The notes below the pieces were generated by a model. The model was given only the letters and a program-made list of their open reading frames with translations, was not told where the DNA came from and did no database searches. Shown in pieces: positions 61,701 to 64,000 of a stretch of 64,000 nt of DNA. Each line of letters begins with the position of its first letter. Within the stretch, counting starts at the first letter, position 1. Both the position numbers and the translations under genes were made by a program. Source of the DNA: Paenibacillus algicola (GTDB lineage Bacteria; Bacillota; Bacilli; Paenibacillales; Paenibacillaceae); the NCBI RefSeq assembly GCF_005577435.1, contig NZ_CP040396.1, positions 571,501-635,500 on the forward strand, given 5' to 3'.

Positions 61701-62005
61701 TGCTGGCTGTACACCCAAATCTCATCCATGTCGTATTTCATGGGCATATACCATGTCACAGGGACGGCGCCAAACTCCCAGGGCAGGATACTGATCCAGT
61801 AATCTGCGCCCGGCGGCCTCTTCAGTCTGGGCGGCCATAAGTGGGAAATATGGATTTCCGCCGGATCAGGCCGATCCTCCGGAAATCGATGCAGCTGAAA
61901 GCGGGAATCCTCCACCAGCTGCTCATAGATATGGGCATTCACTAGAGCCAGGCTGTTGGTTTTGGAGAAGTCACCTTCCCAAGTTATGCTCAGGGTTCTA
62001 CTCAC
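58748..62005 (-). CDS. double GT4 glycosyltransferase with central TPR region
   Basis: 1085 residues from GTG 62005, after GAAGGTG on the minus strand. First GT-B domain in residues 1-350 (LYVGGSIARKGFDILL and the EGFGLPIAEAAA E-x7-E motif), TPR-like helices about 380-580, and a second GT-B domain about 690-1085 (FLSVFDWSIRKGWDLLL and EGWGRPYMEAM). Two active sites in one chain could add two sugars in sequence to a protein held by the TPRs. Donor and acceptor unknown. Confidence 0.88.
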   Translation of the reverse strand: MSRTLSITWEGDFSKTNSLALVNAHIYEQLVEDSRFQLHRFPEDRPDPAEIHISHLWPPRLKRPPGADYWISILPWEFGAVPVTWYMPMKYDMDEIWVYSQHNKNSYIASGIPGNKIRVLPLAVDPGIFKPEEKEESFAAIDTSFRFLYVGGSIARKGFDILLDAYLEEFSPEEPVSLIVKDHGNTTHYHGISMQQRVLDAKDNPHSPQILYTDLHLSSQQLADLYRSCDCAVFPFRGEGFGLPIAEAAACGTAVIVPDQGPASEWLNHDEAIFVPSRLFRHPEAKIGDLATLDEPTWIDIDKKALQAAMRYAFQHRDTIHLKGRLASSNIRSSYTWQQTASLAGRYILELWSRQSSWCGPSAEQQLRRELSAVTACSQREQEVKAEGLLAALVQRYPHYASLHMQLASKYIAARRFLQAISLLVPITEQATEEGQSRYSDLTDESTGTAWMLLGICYSEMQSWSLAIHAFNEAKKLHIPVHSLQIPYFQVAVRALRLLLGELHKEMGETYLDLNADVNAVEEFQKALDCAPGMEKAVQRLEEVKELREAGAKKVSSLFTNNGQLLSAAKGDCEKVQWVWSSHSEVSSDIQPLWEKAAMSWFHPGQQVLWAEAGQSLAEYDAASVNASVVLLLSDGVDTQELIDWTTWCSSRAAAGSTLIVYQGQAATESFSAVCSLLEYGIWSLKGQGTLHNPEDGRLNAYKAFQREEIGIHWDCPFYNATGYASEQRHFIESLKPYPYLIKVRAMDAASSVPEPPEEQIGNAYAVFKQPPLIHMQAAPAHLFSMPRAPISIGRTMFETDRIPADWVQVLNTLTEVWVPSQFNFDTFVASGVDPLKLQVVPGVLDERKYSLTSLQRSAIPGARSFAFLSVFDWSIRKGWDLLLRAYLSSFTEEDDVTLVLKVSQINEPNARISQLIEQFTRELQLHSPPHVLVLDARLTEQEMLELYASCHAFVLPTRGEGWGRPYMEAMALEVPVIGTNWSAQLEFMNEQNSYLIDVERLVEVPSSMPAHFKGHLWAEPSIEHLIQLLRDVYRRYDQAKQRAQIGRQSIFPKYSTQSIGRIIHRNLERVITQYYETEVYHEQS

Positions 62006-62092
62006 AGGTTTTTCACCTTCTTTTGGTTTTGATCGGGCTGGCAGTTGAAGTGCGGCTTCATCACACTAGAGAGCTAATTTCCGAATATCTAC

Positions 62093-62120
62093 ACTTCATG
62101 GTTATTCAGCACATAAACTA
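62093..62120 (+). promoter_or_regulatory. sigma-K-like promoter of the GT2-TPR gene
   Basis: AC at 62093-62094, a 17-base spacer and CATAAACTA at 62112-62120, which fits the sigma-K pattern AC-N16/17-CATAnnnTA. The GTG start is 30 bases downstream, after AAAGGAGGAGG. Confidence 0.5.
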
Positions 62121-62149
62121 AATAACACAAAAAGGAGGAGGAACTGATT

Positions 62150-63271
62150 GTGGAGACGCCTGTAATCTCGCTTTGTATGATTGTCAGAAACGAAGCGGAC
62201 TGTATCGGCCGATGTTTAAGCAGCGTGAGCCCCTATGTGGATGAGATGATCATTGTGGATACCGGTTCAACGGATGACACTCCGGCGATTTGTAAGGAGT
62301 ATGGCGCGAAAGTGCTTGATTACACATGGAATGAGCATTTTGCAGAGGCTAGAAATTTCGGGCTGCACCAAGCCCGCGGACAATGGATTCTCTGGCTGGA
62401 TGCCGATGAAGAGCTGGGCGAAGGAGGCGAGCTGCTGAAGCAGCTGGCCACGGAGGCGGAATATGATTTGTTTTCTTTCGAACTGAACAATTATTACGGC
62501 ACTGAAGTGGATGAACATCATATTATCCAGATCTCGCATCCCCGAATGTTCCGGAATGGCCTCGGATTTCAATTCCGTAACAAAATCCATGAGGCACTTA
62601 ATGTGGAAGAAGTGTTCGGCAGCGGCAGTCAGATGCTTCAGCGTATGGGCAATGCACCGGTAACGCTGTGGCACTACGGCTATCTGGAGTCACAGGTCCA
62701 GGTGAAGGATAAAGCCAAACGAAACCTGCAGCTGCTGCAGCAGGCGTTGTCCGATAACCCGGAGGACCCTTGGCTGCATTATCATATGGCCTCCGAGTGC
62801 TACCGGCTGAAGAAGCTGAACGAATCTTTTCAGCACACCAATCGCTCGATCGTGGCGTTTCTGAGCAACAGGCTGACTCCGCCTTCGCTGCTGTACAAAC
62901 TGAAATACTCCATTCTGATCAGTGTAGGGAGCTATGATGGCGCGTATCCCGCGATTGAAAAGGCGATTATGCTGTATCCGGATTATGTGGATCTTGTGTT
63001 TTACAAGGGCGTTGTACTGATGCAGCTGAAGAAATTCGAAGCGGCCTTGGAGGCATTTGAGCAGTGCCTTGAGATCGGGGATTCCAATCTGGCGCATCTC
63101 ACCCAGAAGGGTCTGGGAAGCTTTCAGGCTTGGCATTATAAGGGAATGTGTCAGGAGCTCCTGAAAAATAACCCAGAGGCGAAAAAGTGCTATGAGCAGG
63201 CGCTAATGATCTACCCCCAGCATGCCGAGTCGATAGAGGCTTTAAACAAGCTGAAGCTGAAATCAAAATGA
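62150..63271 (+). CDS. GT2 glycosyltransferase with C-terminal TPRs
   Basis: 373 residues from GTG 62150, after AAAGGAGGAGG. GT-A domain: SLCMIVRNEADCIGRCL, IIVDTGSTDDTPAIC, WNEHFAEARNFGL and the DxD motif WLDADEELG. TPR repeats (about 190-370) follow. Same architecture as SunS-type protein glycosyltransferases, so a peptide or protein acceptor is likely. Divergent from the double GT gene. Confidence 0.9.
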   Translation: METPVISLCMIVRNEADCIGRCLSSVSPYVDEMIIVDTGSTDDTPAICKEYGAKVLDYTWNEHFAEARNFGLHQARGQWILWLDADEELGEGGELLKQLATEAEYDLFSFELNNYYGTEVDEHHIIQISHPRMFRNGLGFQFRNKIHEALNVEEVFGSGSQMLQRMGNAPVTLWHYGYLESQVQVKDKAKRNLQLLQQALSDNPEDPWLHYHMASECYRLKKLNESFQHTNRSIVAFLSNRLTPPSLLYKLKYSILISVGSYDGAYPAIEKAIMLYPDYVDLVFYKGVVLMQLKKFEAALEAFEQCLEIGDSNLAHLTQKGLGSFQAWHYKGMCQELLKNNPEAKKCYEQALMIYPQHAESIEALNKLKLKSK

Positions 63272-63443
63272 CGCTTCTGGGCAAACGCCAAGTCATCTTT
63301 GCATAAGCGGAATATAATGCAGAGTGCTAAAGCAGCAGCTGAGCTCGTATCTCAATATTCCGCAAATGCCGTGGTAGATAAGTGTACACCCGTTGCGTAC
63401 AGCCTGAATAGCATGTAAAAAAAACTGAGTGAGGTGTAGAGTT

Positions 63444-63785
63444 ATGTCACAAGCAAACATCCCGAATATTACCCCTAGCATCAGCATTACGCTGGGCCAG
63501 ACGGTACCTTTACTGTTGTCTTCCATTGCTCTGGAGGAACTGGCCCTGGCACATATTATTAATGCTGAAGCCGAGAAGCTTCAGTTCGTGTTGGGCACAT
63601 TGACACCAACCACATCCACGCTGGCTCCTGGAGATATTACAATATCCAACCTGCTGCTCGTCAACTCCAGTGTCAGAAGAACATTGCAGGATGTCATCAA
63701 AAAAGAAATGCTGCTGCAATTCAAGTTCGAGAATGTCCTGGACTTGATTCAGATTTCCCCTGGGAACCCCGTTCTCGGAACTTAA
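63444..63785 (+). CDS. small protein of spore-surface type
   Basis: 113 residues from ATG 63444, after GAGGTG; a GTG at 63429 is less likely. Ser/Thr/Pro-containing ends flank a helix ([20 protein letters not shown]) seen in small structural proteins of Bacillales and Clostridia. No signal peptide. Probably a structural protein glycosylated by the neighbours (inference). Confidence 0.75.
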   Translation: MSQANIPNITPSISITLGQTVPLLLSSIALEELALAHIINAEAEKLQFVLGTLTPTTSTLAPGDITISNLLLVNSSVRRTLQDVIKKEMLLQFKFENVLDLIQISPGNPVLGT

Positions 63786-63837
63786 GCTTTAAGCGGCTCT
63801 GTTCCTGACGGCATCACAGCTTAACCTATGAGAGTGG

Positions 63838-63870
63838 CTTGCATGGCTGACACATGCAGGTCTTTTTTTT
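63838..63870 (+). terminator. Rho-independent terminator
   Basis: CTTGCATG pairs with CATGCAGG (one G-U pair) and runs into eight T. Confidence 0.7.
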
Positions 63871-63898
63871 GTACCACCACTGCCGGAGAAGCTCCCGC

Positions 63899-63926
63899 AC
63901 ACCAGGCGCCTACTGCGCATAAAGTA
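63899..63926 (+). promoter_or_regulatory. sigma-K-like promoter
   Basis: AC at 63899-63900, a 17-base spacer and CATAAAGTA at 63918-63926. It fits the sigma-K pattern and precedes the next gene by about 45 bases. Confidence 0.5.
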
Positions 63927-63972
63927 AACAGATGATGTTTGATACACATACGCCTATTGAAGGAGGACCACG

Positions 63973-64000
63973 ATGACAACAGCTTTCATTACGGGAATTA
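63973..64000 (+). CDS. start of nucleotide-sugar epimerase/dehydratase gene (partial)
   Basis: ATG 63973 follows AAGGAGGACC. Only nine residues are visible, MTTAFITGI, which match the start of the Rossmann strand in GDP-mannose 4,6-dehydratase and related NDP-sugar enzymes. That would fit supply of an activated sugar to the glycosyltransferases. Cut by the window edge. Confidence 0.5.

Overview
The window reads as a chromosomal segment of a spore-forming, moderately GC-rich Firmicute, most likely Paenibacillus or a close relative. This rests on strong AGGAGG-type ribosome sites with ATG/GTG/TTG starts, a ctaCDEF-ctaG cytochrome caa3 locus with a CcpA-type cre box, a YwqA/YwqB-like SNF2-SWIM pair, YtrA-type GntR control and sigma-K-like promoters. 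No rRNA, tRNA or CRISPR array was seen.

Layout. 0-4.4 kb: a surface module of an amphipathic-helix repeat protein, an acidic repeat protein ending in an FPRTGG sorting signal, and a sortase translationally coupled to it. 4.5-5.4 kb: about 16 copies of a 51-bp tandem repeat. 5.5-9.5 kb: orphan histidine kinase, MFS transporter, NAD(P)-binding protein, RidA. 9.5-20 kb: TspO-like protein, SNF2 helicase plus SWIM protein, DD-carboxypeptidase lipoprotein, zinc-ribbon protein, TrmB-type regulator, metallophosphoesterase. 20.05-20.83 kb: a second array with the same 51-bp period and a near-identical core. 20.9-24.3 kb: small membrane and hypothetical proteins, a serine hydrolase and a stand-alone methionine aminopeptidase. 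24.4-30.3 kb: cytochrome c oxidase operon, CtaG and a DUF420/CtaM-like protein. 30.3-34.8 kb: a GntR-controlled ABC operon with a clear promoter and operator, followed by a NatAB-like ABC exporter.

34.8-46 kb is patchy accessory DNA, AT-rich in places. It has two orphan lipoproteins, a WYL regulator, a DJ-1/PfpI protein, and a 3.9 kb insertion bounded by an 85-bp direct repeat. That insertion holds an IS4-family element with a 9-bp target duplication inside a NUDIX gene, a lipoprotein, a subtilase relic and a small membrane protein. A two-permease/one-ATPase ABC operon with a MidA-like methyltransferase-TPR protein follows. 46-49.4 kb: an Rrf2 regulator and a thioredoxin-reductase-like flavoprotein that share an operator motif, then a large ion-transporter-type permease. 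49.4-51.8 kb: a low-GC island with a secreted Cys-containing protein and a cytosolic partner. It sits exactly where the 5' halves of a divergent PhyH dioxygenase/AraC pair are missing.

51.8-64 kb is a glycosylation locus that I infer serves the spore surface: BNR-propeller protein, GT4, GT2, three small beta-rich proteins, a TraB/GumN protein, an FkbM methyltransferase, a 1085-residue double glycosyltransferase with TPRs, a GT2-TPR protein, and the start of what looks like a nucleotide-sugar dehydratase gene. Late mother-cell (sigma-K) type promoter motifs precede at least two of these genes.

The most unusual items are the two dispersed 51-bp arrays, the low-GC secreted-protein island, the duplicated-junction insertion, the KREKR-punctuated sortase substrate and the putative spore-surface glycosylation locus.
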